NCBI GenBank assembly: GCA_964020975.1 | Contig: OZ026625.1 | Span: 15,098,917-15,162,916, forward strand | From: Hermodice carunculata | Taxonomy: Eukaryota > Annelida > Polychaeta > Eunicida > Amphinomidae | Length of the DNA stretch: 64,000 bases | Direction: 5' to 3' | In this document: piece after piece, positions 28,501-38,288 of the stretch | Layout: every line of letters begins with the position of its first letter | How positions within the stretch are numbered: the stretch's first letter is position 1 | Program-made: the position numbers and the translations under genes | The notes under the pieces: model-generated | The model's input: only the letters and a program-made list of their open reading frames with translations | What the model was told of the DNA's origin: nothing | Databases searched by the model: none

Positions 28501-28898
28501 TTGTCACAGTCTATTGTGTCTTCATTTCTATTTCCTTGCCAATTAGTTTCCCTGTTGAGTCGACGTTTTACCTGACGCTTATGTTCACATATGAATGAGG
28601 TATGCTGATATTTTATATGACAGGGGATAGCAATCCAGTTTGACATACCAGACGGAGTGCTTAGCATCATGGCGGTGCAGTTGTCTCCCTCAAAGTTATT
28701 CACTCTGTTCTTAAAATTGGTTACAGAGTACCCATGATGAATGATTGGTTGTTTGGATATAAAATTCTCCGATATTTGATATTTTCTTGTATCACGCATG
28801 AACATATAACTAAGGTCCGTTTGATTGTGTAGCCACTCAGTCAAAATAATTGGGTCTTTTGTTATCCAACTGTGCGAATGTCCCTTAAAAAGCACCAA
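25575..28898 (-). CDS. GRL101-like (relaxin-receptor-type) GPCR with lectin-like, LDLa and LRR modules; large exon, N-terminus upstream
   Basis: A single open exon of 1107 codons ends at TAG. Residues about 1-107 look like the second half of a C-type-lectin-like domain (NWIAIPC then SFICE). About 127-312 is a second, diverged one. Class-A LDL-receptor repeats lie at 322-357, 385-420, 505-540 and 545-581. An LRR N-cap is at 586-600, about six leucine-rich repeats at 640-790, a hinge with CCFAPYAEC at 797-805, and seven helices at about 825-848, 857-879, 901-925, 943-962, 990-1015, 1036-1058 and 1077-1096. C900 and C980 could form the usual extracellular disulfide. This order is that of snail GRL101 and vertebrate RXFP1/2 relatives. 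Oddly, the D-R-Y position reads ADFV (924-926, no Arg) and NPxxY reads HPLIL (1088-1092), and CWxP is YHLP. The tail after helix 7 is about 11 residues. The frame opens after a stop with no ATG, and TTTTTAAG near 28,884 could be an acceptor, so a signal peptide exon must lie upstream. Confidence 0.9.
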   Translation of the reverse strand: MVLFKGHSHSWITKDPIILTEWLHNQTDLSYMFMRDTRKYQISENFISKQPIIHHGYSVTNFKNRVNNFEGDNCTAMMLSTPSGMSNWIAIPCHIKYQHTSFICEHKRQVKRRLNRETNWQGNRNEDTIDCDKHWYSFNQKCIQLFLFRVMKKVKDLHPHISICPGFDSISALLPRKDLLVIQKAVRLESTTMYMGWIGSLDQYTYKQRPWRINTAARQFVYFLDVLHLTDRNITMLLNLQETNTTEIASISPRMLYRHFDEWFVGIAVIWKDTSHRMFYPFYSDLPRLPLFTLNMRFGNTDASFLANAELCERSQGTQRICCRSEEFYCGDNTCILEYYQCDGIKDCYDGRDERECLYVCYFPYSPDAGDAFCYISCVRDKCKCNELYFQCLSGGCVHLSKWCDKHQDCSDSSDERSCFDLAGSTWFDSNPMKVISVGLVKNRKFSVGKVQSRTCSLLNWIPCSDEENSECFPRTMVCVYGHSKDGGQHLCKNGYHLSRCRAAECPRMYKCPNSYCIPLQLLCNGENDCPKHVDEHNCKKYKCPYLFAFRCKYENTCIHPSDVCDQTVNCIKNWDDETVCQIYECPHNCACVGHTINCHKCDTHQLTSLFFFKKSLMRAILIRRCNVQIWRPPGINTLLLLYCLDLSSNNIAFLKGQSFICCTNLHRLDLKNNKLCQIHANTFVGLNQLTVLTLYGNPLGLIETNGFNGLFSLLHLNMTSLGLSRLQRNAFWGLLGLKYLDLSRNNISTICSSCLRGMEQLLVFNLSGNKIQIIESSAFDKLISLEQLQSSHHYICCFAPYAECVPPVYNKNACLNLLPDRFIQFAAWANFLLGGIMNAVVIFHFMFFALRSPAKLLKLCLGLSDMLMAFYLCMIIISDMSKKGHYVAYHSSWVFSFWCQLAGAIAFFSYATSLCNLVILTADFVINTFFVFTFAKLTKPRVAKYIFAGTILNASTATILSFSNHGHTIYSYHLDSSTCLLTYRKSSPHFVLGYTFIFLSVAFEILILAGHLCSLVSIHNSKKRSGRKEKHVAITMRIIIFIIYICLYHLPTTILSFTFTGDNRDDVFRHLKPWYSILVLPLTSTFHPLILTITTMDIKGKMQKYS

Positions 28899-29103
28899 TC
28901 AGGTCAAAGTTATTTCAGCTTGAGTGACAATTCAGTCCTTGCTGGTAATGCATTGATGAATGCTGCTCATGTTGGTCAAGTAAAAGAAAATTACACATCA
29001 TTATTTTCTAGTTATATGCTCAACCGGCTGATGCAGCACGTTTAACCTTAAGTAAATGCACATCATAATTTAACTTATGTAACACGAGTTATGAAAGAGT
29101 CAA

Positions 29104-29105
<2 letters not shown>

Positions 29106-29185
<80 letters not shown>
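29106..29185. repeat. Compound (AT)n-(GT)n microsatellite
   Basis: About 62 bp AT followed by 18 bp GT. Confidence 0.96.
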
Positions 29186-29847
29186 AGTATGCTTACACAC
29201 ATGGGTGCTTATTGGTACACTGGGGTAATATATCCATAATACAATCTGATCCATAATTACCAATCTGACAGGTTGCATGTGTATTTTCACAGGATACCAA
29301 CCAGGTATGTTTCCTAACTCCAAAGATAGAAGCAGACATATCTAATATAAAGAGAAGATTAATAGACCCAAGTACAGTTTGAGCACCACCAAGTCCGAAT
29401 TAAAAACTGTATAGTTCGAAATCATTTTAATATATTTTGTTGAAGGAAAACAAACCATATTCATAAAATTTGAAAATTACAAGATTGTTTTAGTCTTGAT
29501 TAGCCCTTGTATAAAATCTGGTGTAACCGAGCGGGGAAAAGGGGGAACCAACACAAGACTTGTGTCGGTGCCATTTGTCCCCAGACAAGTCATTCAGTTA
29601 ACTGGGGGCACCATGTTTGTATTCGTAATGCAAACATCCCGAGCTGATGCCTTACTGAATTAGGCAAATATGATGTTCCTTTGTTGATATACCTACTTAT
29701 AAATGTAGCTCACATTACATTAATGTAATTAAACTACTTTTACAGAATGTAAGTCAACATCTAACGTGCATAATCAGAAATAAATTAATTATTCAATTGA
29801 GTACAGTAAACCCGACAACATTCTCCACCTAAAAGTAAACTACCAAT

Positions 29848-29905
29848 GTAATAGCTAGGCGACTGGTGCCAACGGTTGCAGGTTCGAGTCCCGCTCGTTC
29901 CGAAC
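29848..29905 (+). repeat. tRNA-derived SINE remnant
   Basis: GGTTCGAGTCCCGC is a good pol III B box in a T-arm that pairs at four of five positions. It is preceded by TAGGCGACTGGTGCC, like the D/anticodon-arm region of Leu/Ser-type tRNAs. The 5' acceptor strand is missing. A matching A-box-like word (GTAACCGAGCGG) lies about 330 bases upstream at 29,522, as if the tRNA-like head had been split. Not a functional tRNA. Confidence 0.45.
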
Positions 29906-31379
29906 ATGAAATATAATGTGACGAAGAAGAGTCACACTATTAATTGCGTCATAGTTGGAAAGTGTTATGATTAACGTTGTTGGGTTTCAGTTTTAAAAAA
30001 AAGGCTAAAGGCCTATTTTATCTCATTGCATTTCACAGTCAATACAGTCACTTCTTGTTACTACATCTATATATAATCCACCAGAATCAATATATTTAAT
30101 TATCGTTGAAAAACTCAAGGTTTAGATAGCCAAATGAATTAATTAACGTGTCATCAGCAGGATATCATTAACTGTTATCACTGAGCATATTACACAGCCC
30201 CAAATTCCCAGACACACATGAACGGCTGGGTTTTATCTTTTTCACCTGTAAGAGCAGTCATTCATTTTTGTATTTTTTTCTTTATTCTTTTAATTTAAAT
30301 CCTGACTGATGATCACTTAAATATTAGCAAAAGAGTAGCTATAGATCTATATCTGATTTAATGAATGAAACTAGGAAAAAAAACATTTCAGAAATGAATT
30401 CACTTATCCAATATACTCTGTGGCTGGGGTTCAGCATGAACCATTCTCCCAACCCATATGTTATGTAGTTTCTTCTTCATGCGGAGGAAACCAGTTATGT
30501 AGATATTGCAATTAGGAAACAAATAATAGTAATTAAAATCAGTTATTCATAAGACCTGAATTTATGGTATATTACCCTACCTGAAAAACACAAAAGTATA
30601 TGTATATATGACAAAAAAACTAGATACAGTAAATAAGAAAATTTTGCCAATTAAATTATTTATGATATAATAGTGCCAAAATGTATTAAAAAATTAGAGA
30701 AGCCAAATGTTAAAAGAAAGTCACAATTGCTGCAGCAAAATATGTGATTATATTTTTAAAACAGTACCCTCACACCAAAACTATAGAAACACATTTTACT
30801 TTGCCAACCTTTGGAGATGGAGAAAACTTCTTGAAAGCATAAAGTAAAGCTGTAGATATAAATCCAAACCCCCGCAGGTCCTCAACAAAAATTTCACATA
30901 AAAGATATATTCAAACACAATCTTGTGAAATTGTAAGCATGAAAATGAAAACAATTAACCCAATATCCTGTGACAATATTAAGGACCAAGATTCAATTGA
31001 ACCAATCAGCTTTTCTACTAAGTCCCTCAGCCAAAAGTATGGCTATATTCAATATCTTGAACTTGCCAATATTATCCTATTGTGGCACCGAAACAAACTG
31101 AATAACATTTTCAGTGTCCATTAGGTGCTGGCAGAAAATCATAAACCTTCTTAAAACCAACAAGGGTAACAGTGCTACATCTTCTGTGTGGTTCTGAATA
31201 AAAAAGTAGCTATCTCTGTCTCTGTCATAACTTATAGCTTCAGTAATCTCGTTCAAAGTAAAACTTTAAAAACTTCAAGACTTCACTGGCAAAATGAATT
31301 TATCAACGGCACATCAGCACAAACCTTCAAGCATGATTTGCTGCCCTAAATATCGGCAAAGCTACACTCCACACATACA

Positions 31380-31570
31380 GTAATATATGAAATTAGTTAG
31401 GTAATGATACCTCTCGACCACTGTTGCCAAGACCCCTGTGTCTGGGCATGAATCCAAAGAAATCGAGTTAAGTTTTCACTCACTTGATCCTGGAAACCTG
31501 ACTGACCTGTCGCACCATCTATTAATAGTGACTCCAAGTAAGCATGCTCCCTTCTCATCCTTTCTCTTCT
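31380..31570 (+). repeat. DIRS left inverted terminal repeat
   Basis: Aligns along its length, at roughly 70-75 percent by eye, with the reverse complement of 54,700-54,902. Shared blocks include TAATAT near the tip, GACCAC, CCAAGACC and CATGCTCCC. Confidence 0.8.
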
Positions 31571-34500
31571 GGGCGTCATTTCTGGCATGCCTTCCGAGTT
31601 GAAGCACCATGAACTTTCATTCCAACTCACTGCAATTGTGCTTTACACCCATACTATTCTGGGGAAAATCTTTTCTCAGTGGTCCAGGAATCTAAGGATA
31701 CTTTAATAGCTAATTTCTGTGATTGGATACCACTGAAATAGTTAGTGCAAAGTTGGTCATTTGACCTTTGTTTAGATTTATCAAGATAGCATCCCAGCAA
31801 GCATAATGCAGAGAGAGGGAAAGCAGTGCACACCAAGCTATTGCCTACTTTTGGAGGCAGTCCATAGGTGTTGATCCAGTGACCACTTTGTCCACACCAT
31901 TGTACTGATTGGATCGTAGTCATAAGTTGCACTCACAGAACCACTACATGGCAGCTTGGGATGTATACATCATTGCTATGGTTGTCACCTGCAGTTTGGT
32001 CAAGTTTGCTCTTGTGAGCGAACGTGCAGATACTGCCAGGATTGGGGATAAGACAAATGGCGGCTTTCTGAGCAGGCAGGGAGAAAGTCTGACCATGATA
32101 GGTGTAGGTTTCGCGTGGCTGGAGCTGCCAAATGCGAGGCCAATGTGACTGACTCCCTTGAGTCTTCACCAAAGATCCCCCATGAGAAAAAGCATAGACA
32201 CTGATCAATGACAATAAGCCTTTGGTTCACCCGCCATCTGATATGGCTGATGGAAAAGAGCATGGACTTGCTTCAGCTCAAACGCAGTCGCAGATGATGG
32301 ATATCTCCACTCCTGATACCCCTTGGGAGAAGGTGAAAAGACAGCATAGTTGCAAGTCAGGTGGCAAGAGATCACTACATGGGGATCTTGCACAAAAGAC
32401 TGTACCCCAAACGACTGCCATATCTGCTCTTGTCACTACTCACAAGGTTGTCCATACTTTTGAGGTGATGGCAAGAGTGATGCAGCAGGCTGAGATGTTG
32501 CGTGCATTGTTTGACCCGTCACAGCAGGCTGTTTCTTCTTTGGTCTCTGTGCCAAAATAGTCAGCCATGCATAGATTGCAGCTGTGGAGATGTCGGTCTT
32601 CTGCCTCTGAGCACTCTGAAAGCAGCAGTCATGCAAACCAGTGCTTCCAGACTGAAAACCTACTGGTGCCTGCCCAGGTATTCTGGCACCTCTGCCAGTC
32701 TGAGTGCTTGAAGCATAACTCCGAGCAGTATGGAAAGCCAACACCCAAGCCAGTCAGAGCCCTCAGGTCTAAGTGCTTTGACCATAAGCTTGAAGCGTCA
32801 GGTATAGGCCTGTTACCATTGCAAACTTCCTGAGCTCCTGCGTCTCTGGGCTCAGATCACAAGCCTAGGCATAGGGGAGGTAGGAGGAAGACACTTAGAC
32901 CATTGGAGGGACCCTTCTGCAGCTGGTGGGTTCCTGGCCTCTGAGGTGTTCACAAATCGGATCCAAGTAAAACCTCCTGTCCCCCCCGCCGCCCACAGCA
33001 GTATCCGCAGTCCCTTTTGCACCTATGGTGGCTTTGCTCCAGAGTGAGACAGCTGGCAATCCTGCTTATTCCTGTATTTGAGGTGGGAACCCTGCCTCAC
33101 TCTCTCAAGCAGCAGGCAGAACTCGAACTCTGGAAGGACCAGCAATTGCATGAAGGGGCTCAGTCTTCTTCCACATTAGCCACCACTGCAGTTGCCAAGT
33201 CTGAGCAGACTCTGTCACCACACCAGGCGTAGGGGTAGGAAGCAGCTCGTTGCTTCTTCTTTGAGGCTGCTCTGGCTCCAGACCCCTCCCTGCAGACTTC
33301 TCAGTCAGCACCACCAAAATCTTGCCCTATGAGCTTGCTTAATGTTCCCTGTCTCTGCCCACAAGGGAGGACCAGCTTTAGGCAGAGTCTGGGGTGGGGA
33401 CCACGTCTGCAGAGGTGCTCCCTACCCCTATGCTGGTGTGGTGACAGATCCCCTGCTCTCACATGTGGTTACTCCACCCTGGGACAATGCATTGTTCAAT
33501 GAGGCTTTGGGTATTACCACCCCCCCTCATGAGTCTGAAGTCTTCTGACTTGGACATCAAGGTAGAGGATGATCTTTTGCTGTAGGATTTGTCCATCAAC
33601 AACAGGTGCAGAGAGCCAATGACCTTGGGCTCTGAAGAGGGTTTAGTCCCTAGTCCCATGGATCCAGCACCTGCACCTGTCAAGGGCTTTAACCATGTCA
33701 AAGCTCTTGTTCAGAGCCTGGTCGGTTACCAAGATGGGGCTGTACCATTGGAGGACATCTCAGGCACTATTGCACTGTCTTCCAAGGGCTTGTATCTCGA
33801 GGATACGTGTCAATGAACCGTGATACCTTTTTTGCCCTTTGTAGCTGAGTTTATGACCAGAGTTATGGCACATGGGTCTCTCTGGAGCTACCAACGTCTG
33901 GCTACTTGAAGCAGGGGTGACTCCTTGCCAAGTGGGATATCCAGGTCATGTGGTACTCTGCACTTGAACAGATCTTCCCATCGGGTTCACTGCTGATGGA
34001 CTTAGACTGGGAGATGTTTGATGCTCAGCACCTGAGAACCATTTATGTTCCATAGAGGCCTACAAGCATTTGGAGGAAGATGCCTAAGGATCCGTCCTTG
34101 TAGTGTCCTACTTCAAAGTGTTGTTGACCACTTTGGGGTATCTCCAGGATGACCTCAAGGCCTCCGTACAGATCATGGAGACAATGCAAGACTGGGTAAA
34201 CCAGGTGACACTTCTTGCAACAGCATTGTCACAAGCTGGTGATCACCAGGTGCCGACCACTTGCATACAAAATATAAACCTTTATTTGTTATGAAGGGAT
34301 GCTTCTCTCCAGGATCAGAAGCTGCCTGACTCAATCTTTTGTACAGCGAGCAAGGGGCCCCTCTTCTCATGAACTCAGTTTGCAGGACACATGACAGAAG
34401 TGGTTCAGTGGGCACAGGACCTTTGGGCTCACTAAGCGGACCAGGCCACTCCAAGGTGCTGACCGACTCTGCTTGGTTGTTGTCATCCTTAGCTGCTCCA

Positions 34501-34860
34501 GCACTAAAGCATGGTACTTCTCAAACCCCATATACCCATCCCTCGGCTCATGCTCTGTCTGGGATACAATGACCTGGGAAGGGCAGACAATGATGCAGGA
34601 AGGGCAAGCTTTACGGTAGCAGAAAGGAGTGGGGAAAGACTATGCATTCCTGATTCTTATATCCTGGAAGAGGTCTCAGGATTGCCAACTGCCACTTCAT
34701 TAAACTCCATGCAGCACCCAACTGGTGCCTGCCTCACTGCATATTCCACACAGTCTATCACGAACTATTAGTTTGTCTTCAACATCCTGAAACATGGCTA
34801 CAGGCTGCCTCTTGGCAAAGGGAGCCCTTTATTAAGCCGAGAACCACAGTGCTATGCGTC
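31571..34860 (+). pseudogene. DIRS gag-like region (fossil)
   Basis: Base composition is clearly different from the AT-rich surroundings (near 50 percent GC). Frames on the + strand show short protein-like pieces, such as GYLQDDLKASVQ and, just before the RT, KHGYRLPLGKG, which is the usual lead-in to a DIRS/Pat-type RT. Judged gag-like by position only. Fossil; broken. Confidence 0.5.
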
Positions 34861-34867
34861 TATCAAC

Positions 34868-35195
34868 TTGGAACCCAAAGCACCGGTGTTCCTGGAGGCA
34901 GCTCAAATGCTTCAGAGCAAATGTGCCAAACAGCTGGAAGATAATCAAGGCTCTCCTGGAATCTACAACCTACTCCTTCTGGTACCCAAGAGGGAAAGAG
35001 GATGGTGCCAGGTCATAGACCTGTTGACGCTGAATACCTGCCTGGAAGTCCCATCCTTTTGGATGGAGACATCCCAATTGGTGGCAGCAGCCTTACAGGC
35101 CATGAAGTGGACAATGTCCCTGGATCTCAAGGAAGCATTCTTCCACATACTAATCACAGGCAGGCCAAAAATCAAGGACCAAATGGAGTTTCATG
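34868..35195 (+). pseudogene. DIRS reverse transcriptase, first part (fossil)
   Basis: Reads IYNLLLLVPKRERGW then a VIDL box and MSLDLKEAFFHI, which are the fingers and the first aspartate block of DIRS/gypsy-type RT. The similarity stops where the non-LTR insertion begins. Fossil; broken. Confidence 0.8.
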
Positions 35196-37587
35196 TATAG
35201 ACCATTTTTTTGTATCAATGAATGTGTTTGATAAAGTAAATGCGGCTGACACGCTGCAGGACGGTCTCAACTTCTCAACACACGATCCCATATATATAGT
35301 TATTGATTTAGATATACATAAGATGAGTATTCCAGAAAGCTCTTGCCACAACCAAGGTATTGCATGGCAAAAAGCAACTCAGGAACATGTAAATATTTAT
35401 AGAATGAGGTTACATGAACATTTTGAAAAGACAAAAACATGTGATGCATGTGTCTGTAAAAATGCTGGGTGTAATTCTTATGCACATTTGCTAGAAATCG
35501 ATGAATTATGCGAAAGTATAATCAACAGTTGTATCAAGTCAGACTCTTGTTTTCCACGTAAAAAGAAAAAAGGTCACAATAAGCCGTACTGGAACACCCA
35601 AATTAAGGATTTTAAAGATGATGCTAATTTTTGGTATAAATTGTGGTGCAGTTGTGATAGACCTGGTCAAGGAGTAGTGTATAACATAATGAAAAGGACA
35701 AAACGATTATATCACTATGCTATAAGAAAGTTAAAGAAGAGAGATGAGGAGTTGAGAAAAAATAAAATGGCAGAGAGTATAACTAAGAATAATTATCGAG
35801 ACTTTTGGACTGAGGTGAAAAAAACAAATAAAGTACAGTATAATTATCCCTCTTGTATTGATGGAAAAACATCAAAAGAAGAAATAACAAATTTATTTGC
35901 AGAAAAATATGAAAAATTATATAATTCTGTGCCATCAGATAGGAATGAAATCGAAGAAATTGATCGTGAAATTGATGAAAGATTAAATAGAGACATGTCG
36001 CAGCTCATTCAAATAGATATTTCGGATATACAGAAAGCGGTAAGTATGTTAAAGCGTAATAAGTCAGATAGTGATGGTATTCTTTTTTCGGATCATATTT
36101 TGCATGCAGGAAATATATTACACGATCAACTGAAATGCTTATTCGATAGTATGATAATGCACTGTTATGTTCCGAAATCTTTACTTAATTCTACAATAGT
36201 TTCCATACCAAAAGATTTAAGAGGAAATACGTGTTCAAGTGAAAATTATAGAGGCATTACATTATGTTCATCAATTTTGAAGATTTTCGAAATGGTAGTT
36301 ATTGAGAAGGAAGGAGATAAAATTCGATCATCTGATATGCAATTTGCTTATAAAGATCAACACTCGACTACTTTGGCTACGCTAACTATGAAAGACACAG
36401 TTAACTATTACTTTCTTGGAAATTCTAATGTCTATAGTTGCTTTATTGATGCAAGCAAGGCTTTTGATAGAGTGAGACATGATCGTCTTTTTACATTGTT
36501 ACTGGATAGAAACGTAAACCCATTCATTTTAAAAATGCTAAAGGATTCGTATGCAAGACAAAACATTGGTGTAAAATGGAAAGATACAAAATCATACTGT
36601 TTCAACTCCACAAATGGGGTACGTCAAGGTGGAATTCTATCTCCTTTACTATTCACAGTTTATATGGATGTTCTTCTAAATAGATTACAGGAAAATGGCA
36701 GTGGTTGTTGGATTGGCCGTAAATACTTTGGGGCTATATCATATGCTGATGATATGACTATAATGAATCCAAGTCTCTCAGGTTTACAGGAAATGTTGAA
36801 TATTTGCGAAAAATTTAGTGAGGAATTTGATGTGAGATTTAATCCATCCAAGACACAGTGTATTAGGTTTTCAAAAGTTGAAATGCGGAATAATGAGTCC
36901 TGTTTATATTTAGGCGGTCAAAAGTTAACCTGGGTATCAAAAGTGAAACATTTAGGGAATTGGATATCATTTAACTTGTCTGAGGAAATAGAAATATCGA
37001 AAAAGAGGGGTAGTTTTTACAGTTCGGTGAACAAATTGTATGCTAACTTTCATAATGTTGGTCATAGGCTCATGATGAAATTGTTTAATTCATATTGTAA
37101 TTCTTTTTATGGAGCACAGGCATGGAATTTAAAAGATAAACACATAGATGGTATACTAAAAGCTTGGAATAAGAGTGTAAGACATTTGTGTAAACTCCCT
37201 GTAATGACCCATACAAAAATTTTGCCTTTCCTGACCAACACATTACATGTAAAAGAAATGTTATATTTGAGAGTTTTGAAAATGATTTTGACAATGGAAA
37301 ATATAGACAATGAAACTGTTTCCTTTCTTGCAAAATGTTGCATTGATAATAAGTTGACAATAATTGGTAGTAACTACACTTTAATTAGAAGTTCTTTAGG
37401 TTTAATATCCGGAAATGTTCAATATCACATTGCAAAACACAAGTTGGCAGAACGAAAGAAAAGTACATTTGATGAAAAGATACATATGGTAATAGAGATT
37501 TTGGATATACTTGAAGACAAAAATAGTTTAATTGGATTTGCAAGAGAGGAAATGGGTGATATCCTTACAAGTTTATGTGTAGAATAA
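35194..37587 (+). CDS. Non-LTR element ORF2: endonuclease C-terminus plus reverse transcriptase (N-truncated)
   Basis: About 797 codons are open to TAA. The frame also runs on upstream through about 64 codons of unrelated DIRS sequence from an ATG at 35,002; that part is not real protein. Residues are counted from that ATG. The end of an APE-type endonuclease is at 65-105 (CIDHFFVS, then FSTHDPIYI in place of the usual SDHxP). The RT has NYRGIT (415-420), FIDASKAFDR (481-490, first catalytic Asp), GVRQGGILSP (539-548) and YADD (581-584, catalytic pair), followed by thumb and a long C-terminal region. It would copy the element's RNA at a nicked target. All RT catalytic motifs are intact, but the endonuclease lacks its first half, so this copy is not autonomous. 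Confidence 0.9.
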   Translation, partial: CIDHFFVSMNVFDKVNAADTLQDGLNFSTHDPIYIVIDLDIHKMSIPESSCHNQGIAWQKATQEHVNIYRMRLHEHFEKTKTCDACVCKNAGCNSYAHLLEIDELCESIINSCIKSDSCFPRKKKKGHNKPYWNTQIKDFKDDANFWYKLWCSCDRPGQGVVYNIMKRTKRLYHYAIRKLKKRDEELRKNKMAESITKNNYRDFWTEVKKTNKVQYNYPSCIDGKTSKEEITNLFAEKYEKLYNSVPSDRNEIEEIDREIDERLNRDMSQLIQIDISDIQKAVSMLKRNKSDSDGILFSDHILHAGNILHDQLKCLFDSMIMHCYVPKSLLNSTIVSIPKDLRGNTCSSENYRGITLCSSILKIFEMVVIEKEGDKIRSSDMQFAYKDQHSTTLATLTMKDTVNYYFLGNSNVYSCFIDASKAFDRVRHDRLFTLLLDRNVNPFILKMLKDSYARQNIGVKWKDTKSYCFNSTNGVRQGGILSPLLFTVYMDVLLNRLQENGSGCWIGRKYFGAISYADDMTIMNPSLSGLQEMLNICEKFSEEFDVRFNPSKTQCIRFSKVEMRNNESCLYLGGQKLTWVSKVKHLGNWISFNLSEEIEISKKRGSFYSSVNKLYANFHNVGHRLMMKLFNSYCNSFYGAQAWNLKDKHIDGILKAWNKSVRHLCKLPVMTHTKILPFLTNTLHVKEMLYLRVLKMILTMENIDNETVSFLAKCCIDNKLTIIGSNYTLIRSSLGLISGNVQYHIAKHKLAERKKSTFDEKIHMVIEILDILEDKNSLIGFAREEMGDILTSLCVE

Positions 37588-37732
37588 TATCGTTTATAAG
37601 TTGTTAATATTCACATGCCATCTGTAAGTACTATGTATCATCGTTGAGTTCTTTGTTTCTTTTTTCTTCTTACTTTCTTACCAAATGGTGTACCTGTATT
37701 GTGTACGTGAAGTATAATAAATATATATATAT
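35195..37732 (+). mobile_element. 5'-truncated non-LTR retrotransposon (CR1/L2-like)
   Basis: It begins abruptly inside the endonuclease domain and ends about 145 bases after the stop codon in an A/T repeat (AATAAATATATATATATATA). Left and right junctions fall exactly where the surrounding DIRS RT reading stops and restarts. Microhomology around TGTATA blurs the target duplication. 5' truncation is the usual result of incomplete target-primed reverse transcription. The open frame is unbroken, so the insertion is recent compared with the host element. Base composition (AT-rich) contrasts sharply with the DIRS sequence on both sides. Clade assignment (CR1/L2 side of the Jockey superfamily) is by impression of the RT and is uncertain. 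Confidence 0.9.
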
Positions 37733-37735
37733 ATA

Positions 37736-38126
37736 CCAGTTTGGGGTGCTTCCATTCCGTCTCGCCATGGCACAGCTGGTATTTACCAGGTTCAAGCAGG
37801 CAGTTCCTGCTTACTTTTCCAGCTGAGCCATTCACATCTATGTGTACCTGGATGATTGACTTATCCGGGCACTTCATAGCATCACACACAGACTGTTCTG
37901 GAACTTGCTTGGGCCTGGTAGTGAACCTACTTAAGTCCAGTCTTCGACCAGAGCCGATGTTTTTCTTCCTTAGCATCCGGTTCGAGCCGGTAGCATACCT
38001 CTGTCGCCCTTTAGAGAGCAGGTGGGACAGACTGCAGTCATTGCTCAGGCCCTTTCTGACTCGGAAGGTCTGCTCAGCACAACAATGGTTAGCCCTGTTG
38101 GGCTCCCTGTCCTCAATGGACTCCTG
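37736..38126 (+). pseudogene. DIRS reverse transcriptase, second part (fossil)
   Basis: Begins with FGVLPFRLAMAQLVFTR and carries a YLDD box, then a thumb-like region with CRPLESRWDRLQSLLRPF. These are typical of DIRS RT. It resumes on the far side of the non-LTR insertion and stops at the Harbinger's left end. Fossil; broken. Confidence 0.8.
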
Positions 38127-38235
38127 TGGCCGTATTCATAAAACTTACTAAGCACAAGATCTGACTTATTCTAAGCATAAAGCTTAATGTCAGGTGTAAG
38201 CCGTATTCATAAAAAATCTAAGTCCAAGATTCGTC
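38127..38235 (+). repeat. Harbinger left terminal region
   Basis: The CCGTATTCATAAAA tip occurs twice, at 38,130 and again at about 38,201. Between and after the copies lie many CTAAG/CTTAG words (TTCTAAGCATAAAGCTTA), likely subterminal protein-binding sites. The transposase ATG follows at 38,289. Confidence 0.8.
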
Positions 38236-38288
38236 TTAGTTTAAGATGAAAATGTAGGCAAGCGTCCAAGCAGTCTTAGACAGACAAT

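Larger units (their letters stand above)
28899..31379. other. Gene-free stretch, receptor 5' flank
   Basis: The receptor's missing 5' exon(s) should lie here or beyond, but none could be recognised. Contains an AT/GT microsatellite, a tRNA-like SINE remnant and AT-rich DNA. Confidence 0.4.

Noticed and set aside
29861-29905. Functional tRNA gene
   Set aside because: Only the T-arm and part of the body are present. There is no 5' acceptor strand and no complete cloverleaf.
32222-32560. 112-codon + strand frame as a host gene
   Set aside because: It lies between the DIRS terminal repeat and its RT, shares that region's base composition, and fits the gag-like part of the element.
35002-35193. 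N-terminal 64 codons of the long LINE frame
   Set aside because: This part is unrelated sequence of the host DIRS element read in another frame. The LINE begins near 35,195, so the ATG at 35,002 is accidental.
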